From Pandoraea pulmonicola (GTDB lineage Bacteria; Pseudomonadota; Gammaproteobacteria; Burkholderiales; Burkholderiaceae), in assembly GCF_000815105.2 (NCBI RefSeq), contig NZ_CP010310.2, forward strand, positions 2,232,001-2,296,000: a stretch of DNA of 64,000 nucleotides. Reading direction: 5' to 3'. A program made the position numbers and the translations under genes. Positions 31,571 through 40,846 of the stretch are shown here, piece after piece. The stretch's first letter is position 1, and each line of letters starts with the position of its first letter. The notes under the pieces were generated by a model. The model did no database searches and had not been told where the DNA came from. It was given only the letters and a program-made list of their open reading frames with translations.

Positions 31571-33319
31571 TCAGCGCGAACGCTCCGTTTCTTGCGATTG
31601 AATTGGCGCTGCGGCGGAAATCGCCGTCGCTGCCGCCGATTTTGCTGCCAATGAAGACGCCGATGCTGCTGCCAATGAAGACGCCAAAGGCGATGGCACG
31701 TACTTCTGCCCGTTGATGTGCCGTGCCGTGGGTGTGAAGGCATCGCTCAGCACGTCGTGGGCGGCGTCGTAGTACGTCGTGTCGATGTCGAGCAGACCCA
31801 GCACGGTATGTTCGAGCCGGTCGGTCTGATAGGGCCTCGTTTCGAGCGAAGCACGGGTGCGGGCGTCCGTGGCATCGCGCGTCCACACGATCATCGGGAT
31901 CTCGTAGCCGGACGCGTCGGAGACCGACTGCCCCGTGTGATTGCGTGTATGTCCGACTTCCTGCGCGTGGTCGGAGGTGAACAGCAGACTGGCGTCCGTG
32001 GTGGCGTTGGCCCTGGCTGTCGCCGCCATCGTCTTGCGGATGAGGCCGGCGACGACGAAGTCGTTGTAGGCAATGGCGTTGTCGTACTCGTTGCGCAGGC
32101 GTCTGACCCACCGCGAGCGTCCCTGCGCTTCAAGGTGAGCCATCACGGCATCGTGGGTATTGTCGAAGCGCGCGAATTCCTTCGGATACCGCATGCCGTA
32201 GGTGGGATGCGCGCCGAGCAGATGCACGACGATGAGCTTGCGCGGGGCATCGTCCGCGAGCGCTGCGTCGAATTCGGGCAGCAGATTGCCGTCGAAATTG
32301 TTCTCGCCGCGCCCCAGGCCTTTGTTGATGAACACGCGCTCGTCGGCGCGATTGGCGACGAGCCCGAGCCAGCCGTCGTTGGGCACCTGGTTCGAGATCC
32401 AGTAGGTGCGATAGCCCGCTTCCTTGGCGAGCATCACGAGATCGGGCTGGCGGGTCCAGGCCTCGGGATCGTCGAGGCTCGCGGGCGTGAGCATCTTCAT
32501 GAGCGAGGCCATCGTTGCCGGCTCCGACGACACCACGTCGCGAAACACGGTCAGGTGTTCGCGCAACGAGTCGAGCATCGGCGTGGTGTTGCGGGCGTAG
32601 CCGTAGAGCGACATGTTGTTGCGGTTCAGACTCTCGCCGATCACCCACACGACGGTCTTGTTCGCCGGCCCGCGATAGCGCACCCGCCAGTCGCCGCGCT
32701 GCGCCATGTTGGCCGCCAGTTCGCGTTGCAGCTTGTCGGCGTGCGCGAGCTGCGTCTTGTAGTCGAGATAGCGGATCGGCCAATAGAGCAGAGGATTCTC
32801 CTTGGCCATCGTCGGGTTCAGGTGCAGCGTCAGGAAGCTGGCGAGCAGCGTGGCCACGGCGATCTTGCTGCCGCGCCGCATCGGCAACGAGGGTCGTGCG
32901 GCCTCGGCGCGCGACAGCCGGTGCTCGAGGGCGGCAACGCCTGCCATGATCAGAACGAAGGCGGCGCTGGCTTCGAAGACGTCGCGCCAGTTGTGCCGGA
33001 AGAACTCGCCCGTCTCCGACGGATTGGTGTTGAACACCGCTTGGAGCACCAGCAAATGATTCGGCCGCATGCCGAAGTAATCGCGCAGGAAGCCCTTGGT
33101 GGCGGCATCGAGAAAGAAGAGGGCAATCACGCCGAGCGTCGTCGCACTCAGCCAGACGGGACGCGCGCGCAGCAGCAGGCACAGGCCCGCGAGCCCGGGC
33201 AGCGCCGTGATCATGAGCGCCGAGCTCTTGGCGAATTCATTGGCGCTCAGCATGCCGACCGCCCAGAAAACACTCAGCCCGCCGAGACCCAGGCACAGCC
33301 GATATAGCAATGATTTCAA
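31571..33319 (-). CDS. Phosphoethanolamine transferase-like inner-membrane enzyme (EptA/CptA family)
   Basis: About 582 residues: four to five N-terminal helices, then a sulfatase-fold periplasmic domain. VVWVIGESLNRNNMSLYGYA holds the putative nucleophile in the GES(L) position, where EptA enzymes have Thr; DHAQEVGHTRNH is a metal-site block. Such enzymes transfer phosphoethanolamine to lipid A or sugars and can affect polymyxin resistance; the acceptor here is unknown. No ATG starts it: TTG at 33319 follows GGGGGAGA by 7 nt, so I chose it over a TTG at 33430. The C-terminal tail has an 8-residue tandem repeat. Confidence 0.82.
   Translation of the reverse strand: MKSLLYRLCLGLGGLSVFWAVGMLSANEFAKSSALMITALPGLAGLCLLLRARPVWLSATTLGVIALFFLDAATKGFLRDYFGMRPNHLLVLQAVFNTNPSETGEFFRHNWRDVFEASAAFVLIMAGVAALEHRLSRAEAARPSLPMRRGSKIAVATLLASFLTLHLNPTMAKENPLLYWPIRYLDYKTQLAHADKLQRELAANMAQRGDWRVRYRGPANKTVVWVIGESLNRNNMSLYGYARNTTPMLDSLREHLTVFRDVVSSEPATMASLMKMLTPASLDDPEAWTRQPDLVMLAKEAGYRTYWISNQVPNDGWLGLVANRADERVFINKGLGRGENNFDGNLLPEFDAALADDAPRKLIVVHLLGAHPTYGMRYPKEFARFDNTHDAVMAHLEAQGRSRWVRRLRNEYDNAIAYNDFVVAGLIRKTMAATARANATTDASLLFTSDHAQEVGHTRNHTGQSVSDASGYEIPMIVWTRDATDARTRASLETRPYQTDRLEHTVLGLLDIDTTYYDAAHDVLSDAFTPTARHINGQKYVPSPLASSLAAASASSLAAKSAAATAISAAAPIQSQETERSR
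31643..31685. repeat. 24-bp tandem repeat inside the transferase gene
   Basis: TGCTGCCAATGAAGACGCC occurs at 31643-31661 and again at 31667-31685, a period of 24 bp (8 codons). It encodes the repeated SSLAAxSA units of the enzyme's Ala/Ser tail. Confidence 0.8.
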
Positions 33320-33623
33320 AATTGTCTCCCCCAGATTCCGCACTGCCGCGGTCACGTCGTTGGCAGACCGAATCAGTGCGATCCGCCATGGTACGTGCAG
33401 CGCTGCGGCATTCGACCACGGATTGTGCAATTGGTGTCGGAGGCGTGCAATTTTTTAGACGAACGGCGGTCGCTTTTGATCGCCGGAGTCGCGCGGAAGG
33501 CCCGGAAGCGGCATGGCCTGGCGACTCACGTGCGAGGAGGAGGGAAGACGTGCGCTTCGCAACTGCCGGGGAGAACGCCCGGCCCAGCGTTGGCGCCCCG
33601 CACAGGGGGCGTGCCGGCGCGTC
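33320..33623. other. 304-bp gap between csaA and the transferase gene
   Basis: It should hold the transferase promoter and leader (minus strand), with the GGGGGAGA ribosome site at its left end. I see no gene, terminator or repeat in it. Confidence 0.4.
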
Positions 33624-33962
33624 TCAGTGCAAACGGGCGCCGTTGGGCACGGGACGCTCCACGCCCGCGAGCACAATGGCGCCTTGTGCGTCGGCAAAGC
33701 CCGTCACGAGCACTTCCGAGGCGATTCCGGCAATGCGCTTCGGCGCGAAATTGCACACGCACAGCACCTGGCGTCCCACGAGCGATTCGGGCGTGTAGTG
33801 CACGGTGATCTGCGCGCTCGACGTCTTCACGCCCAGTTCGCCGAGATCGACTTCCAGCACATAGGCCGGTTTTTTCGCCTTTTCATTCACGCGCGCGGCG
33901 ACGACGGTGCCCACGCGCAATTCGATCTTCTCGAAGTCCTGCCACTCGATGGTCTCGGCCAT
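33624..33962 (-). CDS. CsaA-like tRNA-binding domain protein
   Basis: A 112-residue single OB-fold protein of the CsaA / tRNA-bind family. [54 protein letters not shown] and [11 protein letters not shown] follow the family order. CsaA proteins bind tRNA and are described as chaperone-like in Bacillus. A strong ribosome site (GGAAGGAAGAGG) precedes the ATG. It is separated from araC by 42 nt on the same strand, so they may be co-transcribed. Confidence 0.9.
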   Translation of the reverse strand: MAETIEWQDFEKIELRVGTVVAARVNEKAKKPAYVLEVDLGELGVKTSSAQITVHYTPESLVGRQVLCVCNFAPKRIAGIASEVLVTGFADAQGAIVLAGVERPVPNGARLH

Positions 33963-34004
33963 GTCCTCTTCCTTCCTGAATCGATGGATGACGAAACGGG
34001 AAGA

Positions 34005-34814
34005 CTAGCGCGACGGCGTGTCGGGCGGCTTGTGAAATTCGGCAGACGGCGTGCGGACGTGCTGCCCGCGCCGCCAGGCGGCAGGCGTGTGGCCGAAGTG
34101 CTGGCGGAACGCGTGGGTGAGGGCGCTCTGATCGTTGAAGCCGACGTCGAGCGCGATGTCGGCGAGCGGCGCGTCGGTGGTCGAGAGCAATGTGGCGGCG
34201 CGTGCCAGGCGCAGCCGCATCAGGTGGCGGTGCGGGGTCTCGCCGGTCATGGCGACGAAGCACTCGTGGAAGTGCCGCACGCTCATGCCGGCGTCGCGCG
34301 CCAGCGTGGCGGTGTCGGGCGGTGTGGCGAGATCGGCCTGCAGCCGCGCGTCGACACGGGCCAGATCCAGCCGCACCGTCCGCAGCGCGTGGCGCGCCGG
34401 TGCGAGCCGGGCCATGAGCGCGTCGAGCCATTCGCGCACGACGGGATCGCTCTCGCTGAGCGGACGGCCCGCGTCCACCCCGGCCGCAATGCGGCGCGCC
34501 AGCGCCAGCAGCGACGCATCGAGCGAAAAGAACGCTTCGCGGGCAAACGCGCGCGCGGCGCCGGTCACCGCCGCGAGTCGCACGGGCACATCGAGCACGA
34601 CCTGCCGGTTCGGCCCGTCGCCGCGGTAGTCGTGGCGCACGCCGGCCGGGATCACCACGCCGTTGCGCGCGCCCACGCGGCCATATTGCGCGGCGTCGCC
34701 GTCGAGCGAAATCGCCATGCGCCCGGACAGCCCGATCACGACCTGATGGAAGTCGTGCGTATCGCTGCTTTCGGTCGGGCTGTATTCGCGCAGTTCGAGG
34801 ATCGGGGCGGACAT
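34005..34814 (-). CDS. AraC-family transcriptional regulator
   Basis: A 269-residue regulator with a cupin-like sensor domain (about 1-130, HDFHQVVIGLSGRMAISLDG) and a C-terminal double helix-turn-helix (about 170-262; ATLARDAGMSVRHFHECFVAMTGETPHRHL and DIALDVGFNDQSALTHAFRQHFGHTPAAWRR). It is divergent from the ssu operon with 285 bp between, so it is a candidate regulator of sulfonate use, though the sequence does not prove it. Confidence 0.9.
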   Translation of the reverse strand: MSAPILELREYSPTESSDTHDFHQVVIGLSGRMAISLDGDAAQYGRVGARNGVVIPAGVRHDYRGDGPNRQVVLDVPVRLAAVTGAARAFAREAFFSLDASLLALARRIAAGVDAGRPLSESDPVVREWLDALMARLAPARHALRTVRLDLARVDARLQADLATPPDTATLARDAGMSVRHFHECFVAMTGETPHRHLMRLRLARAATLLSTTDAPLADIALDVGFNDQSALTHAFRQHFGHTPAAWRRGQHVRTPSAEFHKPPDTPSR

Positions 34815-35099
34815 GGCCGAGGAAAATCGTACGAAACACCGTGCCGGGGAATAAGGCGAGAACGGTGCATGACTACAGGTTATGAAAAAACGCGCAAAGC
34901 TATCCCGGATTCATTGGTTCGGACGCGCGGGACGCCTCGCTACACTGGTTCACCAATGGCCGGGAGACCCCCGGCCCACATCGGGTGTCAGCGGGTGTCA
35001 GGCGTGCGTCGCGCTGCCTGCGCGCATGCGGTGTGCTTCGTTTTCACAGGGCCGGCGCAGGCGACACGCGCGAAACCGGCCCGTCTTTGGCAGGGAAGT
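34815..35099. other. Divergent region between araC and ssuE
   Basis: A 285-bp gap that must contain both promoters. A short direct repeat, CGGGTGTCAG, is present around 34983-35001. I found no clear -10/-35 pair and no convincing CysB-type site by eye. Confidence 0.4.
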
Positions 35100-35693
35100 A
35101 TGACATACGCCGTCACGATCTCGGGCAGCCCGTCGGCCGCCTCGCGCAGCGCCCGCTTGCTGCGCTTCGTCGAACACGAGCTGGCTGCGGCCGGCATCGC
35201 CGTGCGCCGCATCGACATCCGCGCGTTGTCGCCGGCAGCGCTGCTCGCGGCCGACACGTCGCACGACGACTTGCGGCACGCGCTCGCGCAGGTCGCCGGC
35301 GCCCAGGCCGTGGTGGTGGCGACGCCCGTCTACAAGGCTGCCTACAGCGGTCTGCTCAAGGCCTTTCTCGACGTGCTGCCGCAGGACGGCCTCGCCGACA
35401 AGCTCGTCGCGCCGTTCGCCACGGGCGGCAGCCCGGCCCATTTGCTGGCCCTCGACTACGCGCTCAAGCCCGTGCTCTCGGCGCTGGGCGCGCAGCACAT
35501 CCTGCGCGGCGTGTTCGCCGTCGATCAGCAGGTCCCCAAGGAAGACGGCGCGCTGCTCGACGGTGCGATTGCCGAGCGGCTGAGCACGACCGTCGATCAA
35601 CTCTCGCAGTGGCTGCACGAGCGCGAAGTGATCCGCCAGTGGCCAGCAGCCAACGCTCGCCCGGGACTTGCCCGCGCGACGCTGGCCGCCTGA
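35100..35693 (+). CDS. ssuE: NADPH-dependent FMN reductase SsuE
   Basis: Supplies reduced flavin to the SsuD monooxygenase. It has 197 residues from [21 protein letters not shown], with the flavodoxin-like phosphate loop [10 protein letters not shown] (8-17). [25 protein letters not shown] and [22 protein letters not shown] are SsuE family blocks. It is the first gene of the operon and ends 14 nt before ssuD. Confidence 0.92.
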   Translation: MTYAVTISGSPSAASRSARLLRFVEHELAAAGIAVRRIDIRALSPAALLAADTSHDDLRHALAQVAGAQAVVVATPVYKAAYSGLLKAFLDVLPQDGLADKLVAPFATGGSPAHLLALDYALKPVLSALGAQHILRGVFAVDQQVPKEDGALLDGAIAERLSTTVDQLSQWLHEREVIRQWPAANARPGLARATLAA

Positions 35694-35707
35694 CGACCGG
35701 AGCACGC

Positions 35708-36859
35708 ATGCAAGTCTTCTGGTTCATTCCCACGCACGGCGATACACGCTACCTGGGCACGTCCGAAGGGGGACGCGTCTTCGATTTCGATTATGCGCGT
35801 CAGATCGCCAGTGCCGTCGATGCCCTCGGCTACGAAGGTGTGCTGCTGCCTACCGGCCGCTCGTGCGAAGACGCCTGGGTGACGGCATCGAGCCTCATCG
35901 GCGCGACGCGTAATCTCAAGTTTCTCGTGGCTGTGCGCCCGGGTATCGCCTCGCCCGCATTGACCGCGCGCATGGCGGCCACCTTCGATCGCCTGTCGGG
36001 GGGCAGACTGTTGATCAACGTCGTGACCGGCGGCGACGCGGGCGAACTCGAAGGCGACGGCTTCTTCGCCGATCACGCCGAGCGCTACGCGGTGACCGAC
36101 GAATTCCTGCGCATCTGGCGTTCGCTGTTCGAGAAGTCGCACACCGGCGAGAGCGTCGATTTCGAAGGCGAGCATCTGCGTGCGAAGGGCGCGAAGCTGT
36201 TCTTCCCGCCGGTGCAGTCGCCGCACCCGCCGCTCTATTTCGGGGGCTCGTCGGAAGTCGCGCGCGACATCGCGGCCGAGCAGCTCGACGTCTACCTGAC
36301 GTGGGGCGAGCCGCTTGCCGACGTGGCCGAGAAGATCGCCGACGTGCGGGCGCGCGCGGCGAAGCTCGGTCGCACGTTGCGCTTCGGCCTGCGGTTGCAC
36401 GTGATCGTGCGCGAGACCGAAGACGAAGCGTGGCGCGCGGCCGATGCGCTCATCAGCAAGCTCGACGACGAGACCATCGCGCGCGTGCAGGCGCAGTTCG
36501 CGAAGATGGATTCGGAAGGGCAGCGGCGCATGGCGGCGCTGCACGGCGGACGCCGCGACAAGCTCGTGATCGCACCGAACCTGTGGGCGGGCGTGGGGCT
36601 GGTACGCGGCGGTGCGGGCACGGCGCTCGTGGGCGACGGGCCGACCGTGGCGCAGCGCTTGCGCGAATACGCCGAACTGGGCATCGACACGTTCATCCTC
36701 TCGGGCTACCCGCATCTCGAAGAAGCGTATCGCTTCGCGGAGCTGGTGTTTCCGCATCTGCCGCGCGACGTGCGCGAGCGGCTCGGCGGCGCACCGCTCG
36801 CCGGCCCGGTCGGCGAGTTGATGGCCAACAACCTCGTGCCGCGCGCATCGCAGAGCTGA
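35708..36859 (+). CDS. ssuD: FMNH2-dependent alkanesulfonate monooxygenase
   Basis: Cleaves alkanesulfonates to aldehyde and sulfite for sulfur supply. It has 383 residues in the luciferase-like fold, with [18 protein letters not shown], the Cys-containing [46 protein letters not shown] and [11 protein letters not shown] as expected of SsuD. The ATG at 35708 follows a short spacer from ssuE. In many bacteria ssuA lies between ssuE and ssuD; it is absent here. Confidence 0.96.
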   Translation: MQVFWFIPTHGDTRYLGTSEGGRVFDFDYARQIASAVDALGYEGVLLPTGRSCEDAWVTASSLIGATRNLKFLVAVRPGIASPALTARMAATFDRLSGGRLLINVVTGGDAGELEGDGFFADHAERYAVTDEFLRIWRSLFEKSHTGESVDFEGEHLRAKGAKLFFPPVQSPHPPLYFGGSSEVARDIAAEQLDVYLTWGEPLADVAEKIADVRARAAKLGRTLRFGLRLHVIVRETEDEAWRAADALISKLDDETIARVQAQFAKMDSEGQRRMAALHGGRRDKLVIAPNLWAGVGLVRGGAGTALVGDGPTVAQRLREYAELGIDTFILSGYPHLEEAYRFAELVFPHLPRDVRERLGGAPLAGPVGELMANNLVPRASQS

Positions 36860-36953
36860 ATCGAACATTGAACGGAACGCGGACGGGCCGTTGCGCGACG
36901 GTCACCCGCATGAAGCATGAATACGGGCTGCGCCAGCCCCAGGAGAAATTGGC

Positions 36954-37847
36954 ATGACGCAATCGATTTCGGCCGACGCCATCAACGGCGGCGGCAAGCA
37001 GTACGGCAACGGCACACCCGCGACATCCGCGGCGGCGGGCGCTGCCACCAGCGGCGCGCTGCAGCGCGTCTGGCGCACTGGCGCGCGACGCCTCGCGCCG
37101 TGGATCGTGCCGATCGTCCTCGTCGTGGTCTGGCAGGTCGCCGCGCAGGCCGGCTGGCTCTCCACGCGAGTCCTTCCCGCGCCCTCGGCCGTGGTCGACG
37201 CCGCCTGGCAACTCGCCGTGAGCGGACAGATCTGGCGCGACATCGGCGTATCGACGGGGCGCGCGGTGATCGGTTTTCTGATCGGCGGCGGCCTGGGGCT
37301 GTTGCTCGGCATGCTCACCGGCCTGTCGCGCGTGGCGGAGACGGCGCTCGATTCGTCGTTCCAGATGCTGCGCAACATTCCGCATCTGGCGCTCATTCCG
37401 CTGGTGATCCTGTGGTTCGGCATCGACGAGAAGGCCAAGCTGTTCCTGGTATCCATCGGCGTGTTCTTCCCGATGTACCTGAACACGTATGCCGGCATTC
37501 GCGCCGTCGATCCGGCACTCGTGGAGATGGCGCGCAGCTATGGCCTGCGTGGCTGGGCGTTGTATCGCGACGTGATTCTGCCGGGCGCGCTGCCGTCGAT
37601 TCTGGTCGGCGTGCGCTTCTCGCTCGGGTTGATGTGGGTCACGCTGATCGTGGCCGAGACGATCTCGGCGCAGTCGGGCATCGGCTATCTGACGATGAAC
37701 GCGCGTGAATTCCTGCAGACCGACATCGTGCTTGTGGGGATTCTCCTGTACGCGCTGTTGGGCAAGCTGGCGGACGTGCTGGCCAAGGAATTGGAATTTC
37801 GCTGGTTGCGCTGGCATCCGGCCTTTCAACGAGGAACCGCCGCATGA
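36954..37847 (+). CDS. ssuC: Sulfonate ABC transporter permease
   Basis: Inner-membrane permease of 297 residues with about six helices. The EAA loop that contacts the ATPase is in [26 protein letters not shown]. The N-terminal ~40 residues are a polar extension. A 94-nt spacer separates it from ssuD. Its stop overlaps the ssuB start by 4 nt (ATGA). Confidence 0.94.
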   Translation: MTQSISADAINGGGKQYGNGTPATSAAAGAATSGALQRVWRTGARRLAPWIVPIVLVVVWQVAAQAGWLSTRVLPAPSAVVDAAWQLAVSGQIWRDIGVSTGRAVIGFLIGGGLGLLLGMLTGLSRVAETALDSSFQMLRNIPHLALIPLVILWFGIDEKAKLFLVSIGVFFPMYLNTYAGIRAVDPALVEMARSYGLRGWALYRDVILPGALPSILVGVRFSLGLMWVTLIVAETISAQSGIGYLTMNAREFLQTDIVLVGILLYALLGKLADVLAKELEFRWLRWHPAFQRGTAA

Positions 37848-38863
37848 GCGCACAACAATTCGCCCCGCTCGCGGGCGTCGACATCGAAGCGGAATGGACG
37901 GCCGAACAGCGCGCCGCTGTCGCGCCGTCTCTCGATCCCCAGGCCGATCCGTTCGGCACGCAATTGCCGCTTGGCGCGAAGGTCGGCGCACGTACCGCGC
38001 CAGGCAACGCTCCCGCCGGCGGCACGAATCTCAAGGTGGTGCATTCGACGGACGAGGTCGCGGCATCGGGGCTTCGGATCGAAGCCGTCGGCAAGCGCTA
38101 TGGCGCCCGCTCCGTGCTTTCCGACTTCTCGCTGTCGATTCCGCGCGGCGGCTTCGCCGCCATCGTCGGCCGCAGTGGCTGCGGCAAGTCGACACTGCTG
38201 CGCCTCATTGCCGGACTGGAGACGCCGGATGCCGGACGCATCACGCTCGACGGACAGGCGCTCGGCGGCAAGTCCGGGGCGGCGTCGGCCAACGTTGCCA
38301 CGCGCATCATGTTCCAGGACGCGCGTTTGCTGCCGTGGCGCACGGTCCTGCAGAACGTGGCGCTCGGCCTGCCGAAGTCCTCGCATGCGCAGGCGCTCGA
38401 AGTGCTGCGCGAAGTCGGCCTCGCCGAGCGTGCGCACGACTGGCCAAGCCAACTCTCGGGCGGTCAGCGCCAGCGCGTGGCGCTCGCCCGGGCACTGGTC
38501 CATCAACCCGATCTGCTGCTGCTCGACGAGCCGCTGGGTGCGCTCGACGCGCTCACCCGCATCGAGATGCATGCCCTCATCGAACGCCTCTGGCGCGCCC
38601 ATGGCTTCACCGCGCTGCTGGTGACGCACGACGTGCAGGAAGCCGTGGCGCTCGCCGATCGCGTGGTGCTCATCGAGCAGGGCCAACTGGGCCTGGACCA
38701 GACCGTGTCGCTGGCGCGCCCGCGCGCTCGCGGCAGTGCCGAATTCGCCGGACTCGAGGCACAGGTGCTCGCGCGCGTGCTGCAAACCGAGCCGTCCACC
38801 ACGCAGCACGCTGCCGCTCCCGAACCGACGTGGCCGGCCGCGACCGTGCGCTGGGCGGTCTGA
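37844..38863 (+). CDS. ssuB: Sulfonate ABC transporter ATP-binding protein
   Basis: A 339-residue ATPase with Walker [14 protein letters not shown]-loop [13 protein letters not shown], signature [15 protein letters not shown], Walker [13 protein letters not shown] and switch His in [16 protein letters not shown]. About 80 extra N-terminal residues ([13 protein letters not shown]...) precede the nucleotide domain, longer than in E. coli SsuB. Start overlap with ssuC supports coupled synthesis. Confidence 0.94.
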   Translation: MSAQQFAPLAGVDIEAEWTAEQRAAVAPSLDPQADPFGTQLPLGAKVGARTAPGNAPAGGTNLKVVHSTDEVAASGLRIEAVGKRYGARSVLSDFSLSIPRGGFAAIVGRSGCGKSTLLRLIAGLETPDAGRITLDGQALGGKSGAASANVATRIMFQDARLLPWRTVLQNVALGLPKSSHAQALEVLREVGLAERAHDWPSQLSGGQRQRVALARALVHQPDLLLLDEPLGALDALTRIEMHALIERLWRAHGFTALLVTHDVQEAVALADRVVLIEQGQLGLDQTVSLARPRARGSAEFAGLEAQVLARVLQTEPSTTQHAAAPEPTWPAATVRWAV

Positions 38864-38926
38864 GGGCGCTCGACTGACGCTTCTTTCCTATTTCTCGTTC
38901 ACTTTTTCCGTACATTGGAGTCCACC

Positions 38927-39142
38927 ATGGGTATCACCGCCATCAACGTCCGCAACCAGTTCAAGGGTCGAATCCGCGAAATCCTGCGCGGCCCGGTACT
39001 CTCCGAGGTCGATGTCGAGACGCCGAGCGGCATCGTCACGTCGGTCATCACCACGCGCTCGATCGACGAATTGCGTCTGGACGTCGGCTCCGAGGTCGTG
39101 GCGCTCGTCAAGGCCACGGAGGTCTCGCTCGCCAAGCTCTGA
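38927..39142 (+). CDS. Molybdopterin-binding (Mop/TOBE) protein
   Basis: A 71-residue single TOBE/Mop domain: MGITAINVRNQFKGRIREILRG then SVITTRSIDELRLDVGSEVVALVKATEVSLAKL. These proteins bind molybdate or tungstate oxyanions. A TTGGAG ribosome site is 6 nt upstream of the ATG. I recall the same small gene (sometimes called ssuF) ending ssu operons in Pseudomonas and Burkholderia; its role in sulfonate use is not clear. Confidence 0.92.
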   Translation: MGITAINVRNQFKGRIREILRGPVLSEVDVETPSGIVTSVITTRSIDELRLDVGSEVVALVKATEVSLAKL

Positions 39143-39263
39143 GCGCGCTGCCGCAGACCGAAGGCGGGGATTCGTCGGACGCGCGTACGAGGGAGGCGTC
39201 CGACGGCCCTGGCAGGAAATTCCGAGCTGGGCTCGGACTGTGCCGCGAATGCACGCACTCGGC

Positions 39264-39272
39264 TGATATAAT
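39264..39272 (+). promoter_or_regulatory. Extended -10 promoter for gltX
   Basis: TGATATAAT has a perfect TATAAT preceded by TGn. It predicts a start near 39279 and a leader of about 85 nt before the gltX ATG at 39365. Confidence 0.65.
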
Positions 39273-39294
39273 GACGGCTTCCGAATGTTGGCGA

Positions 39295-39330
39295 CCCGCC
39301 TGCGCGAGACCCTCCGCCGCGGGCGTTTTT
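39295..39330 (+). terminator. Possible attenuator in the gltX leader
   Basis: CCCGC (39295-39299) can pair with GCGGG (39319-39323), followed by CGTTTTT. An outer stem GGCGAC/GTCGCC (39290-39295 with 39335-39340) competes with it. The stem is short, so this is tentative. Confidence 0.35.
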
Positions 39331-39364
39331 GTTTGTCGCCGACGCGATGCACCGAAGCCAAATC

Positions 39365-40756
39365 ATGACCACTGTCCGCACCCGCTTTGCGCCTAGCCCG
39401 ACCGGATTCATCCATCTGGGCAACATCCGTTCCGCTCTCTATCCGTGGGCCTTCGCGCGTCACAACGCCGGCGCCTTCGTGCTGCGCATCGAGGACACCG
39501 ATCTCGAGCGCTCGACGCCGGAAGCCGTGCAGGTCATTCTCGAAGGCATGGAATGGCTCGGCCTGGATTACGACGAAGGCCCGTTCTACCAGATGCAGCG
39601 CATGGACCGTTATCGCGAGGTGCTGCAGCAGTTGAAGGACGCCGGCCATGTCTATCCGTGCTACATGAGCGTGGAAGAGCTCGACGAACTGCGCGAGCAG
39701 CAGCGCGCGCGCGGCGAGAAGCCGCGCTACGACGGCCGTTGGCGTCCGGAACCGGGCAAGGTGCTGCCCGAGCCGCCGGCCGGCGTGCAACCGGTGCTGC
39801 GCTTCAGGAACCCCCTCACGGGCAGCGTCGCGTGGGACGACGCCGTGAAGGGCCGCATCGAGATCTCGAACGAAGAGCTCGACGACCTCGTGATCGCGCG
39901 TCCGGACGGCACCCCGACGTACAACTTCTGCGTTGTCGTCGACGACATCGACATGGACATCACGCATGTGATTCGCGGCGACGACCATGTGAACAACACC
40001 CCGCGTCAGATCAATATCTTCGAAGCGCTGGGCAAGCAGCCGCCGGTCTACGCGCATCTGCCGACCGTGCTCAACGACCAGGGCGAGAAGATGTCCAAGC
40101 GCAACGGTGCGATGAGCGTCGTGCAGTACCGCGAGGAGGGTTTCCTGCCCGAGGCCGTGGTGAACTATCTGGCGCGTCTGGGCTGGGCACACGGCGACGC
40201 CGAAGTGTTCTCGCGCGAGCAGTTCGTCGCGTGGTTCGACCTGGAGCACCTGGGCAAGTCGCCGGCGCAGCACAATCCGGAAAAGCTGCTGTGGCTGAAC
40301 AACCAGTATCTGAAGCAGGCCGATGACGAGCGCCTGGCGGGTCTCACCGAGCCGTTCCTGCAGAAGGCGGGCGTGTCGATCGAAGGCGGTCCGTCGCTTG
40401 CCGGCGTGGTCGCGCTGTTCAAGGATCGTGCGAACACCGTCAAGGATATCGCCCAGAGTGCGGAGATGTTCTATCGCAAGCCCGCACCGTCGGATGCCGA
40501 CATGGCCCAGCACATGACCGACGCCGCCCGCGCCGCCGTGAAGGATCTCGCCGGGGCGCTCGCCGCCTTGCCGGAGTGGAAGAAGGAGGCGATCTCGCCG
40601 GCGTTCAAGGCGACGCTCGCACAGCACGGCATGAAGATGCCGCAGCTCGCGATGCCGGTGCGTCTGCTCGTCGTGGGCACCACGCACACGCCGCCGATCG
40701 ACGCGGTGCTCGAATTGCTCGGTCGCGATACGGTGCTCGGGCGCCTCGGCGCGTGA
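39365..40756 (+). CDS. gltX: Glutamyl-tRNA synthetase
   Basis: Class I synthetase of 463 residues. The HIGH-like motif is in [19 protein letters not shown], the KMSKR motif in [20 protein letters not shown]. Other blocks are [15 protein letters not shown] and [15 protein letters not shown]. The ATG at 39365 starts [14 protein letters not shown]; an in-frame start 12 codons upstream lies in the structured leader. No Shine-Dalgarno is obvious. A terminator follows. Confidence 0.97.
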   Translation: MTTVRTRFAPSPTGFIHLGNIRSALYPWAFARHNAGAFVLRIEDTDLERSTPEAVQVILEGMEWLGLDYDEGPFYQMQRMDRYREVLQQLKDAGHVYPCYMSVEELDELREQQRARGEKPRYDGRWRPEPGKVLPEPPAGVQPVLRFRNPLTGSVAWDDAVKGRIEISNEELDDLVIARPDGTPTYNFCVVVDDIDMDITHVIRGDDHVNNTPRQINIFEALGKQPPVYAHLPTVLNDQGEKMSKRNGAMSVVQYREEGFLPEAVVNYLARLGWAHGDAEVFSREQFVAWFDLEHLGKSPAQHNPEKLLWLNNQYLKQADDERLAGLTEPFLQKAGVSIEGGPSLAGVVALFKDRANTVKDIAQSAEMFYRKPAPSDADMAQHMTDAARAAVKDLAGALAALPEWKKEAISPAFKATLAQHGMKMPQLAMPVRLLVVGTTHTPPIDAVLELLGRDTVLGRLGA

Positions 40757-40805
40757 GGTGCTGACGCCGGACACGGCGGACGGAAGGAAGGCTGAAGGAA
40801 GGCTC

Positions 40806-40832
40806 AAAGGGCTGCGATGCGCAGCCCTTTTT
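40806..40832 (+). terminator. Terminator between gltX and the E1 gene
   Basis: AAAGGGCTGC (40806-40815) pairs with GCAGCCCTTT (40821-40830) around a tiny loop, followed by a T-run. Because it begins with AAA it can also work for the convergent minus-strand gene. Confidence 0.85.
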
Positions 40833-40846
40833 CATGCGCGCCGATG

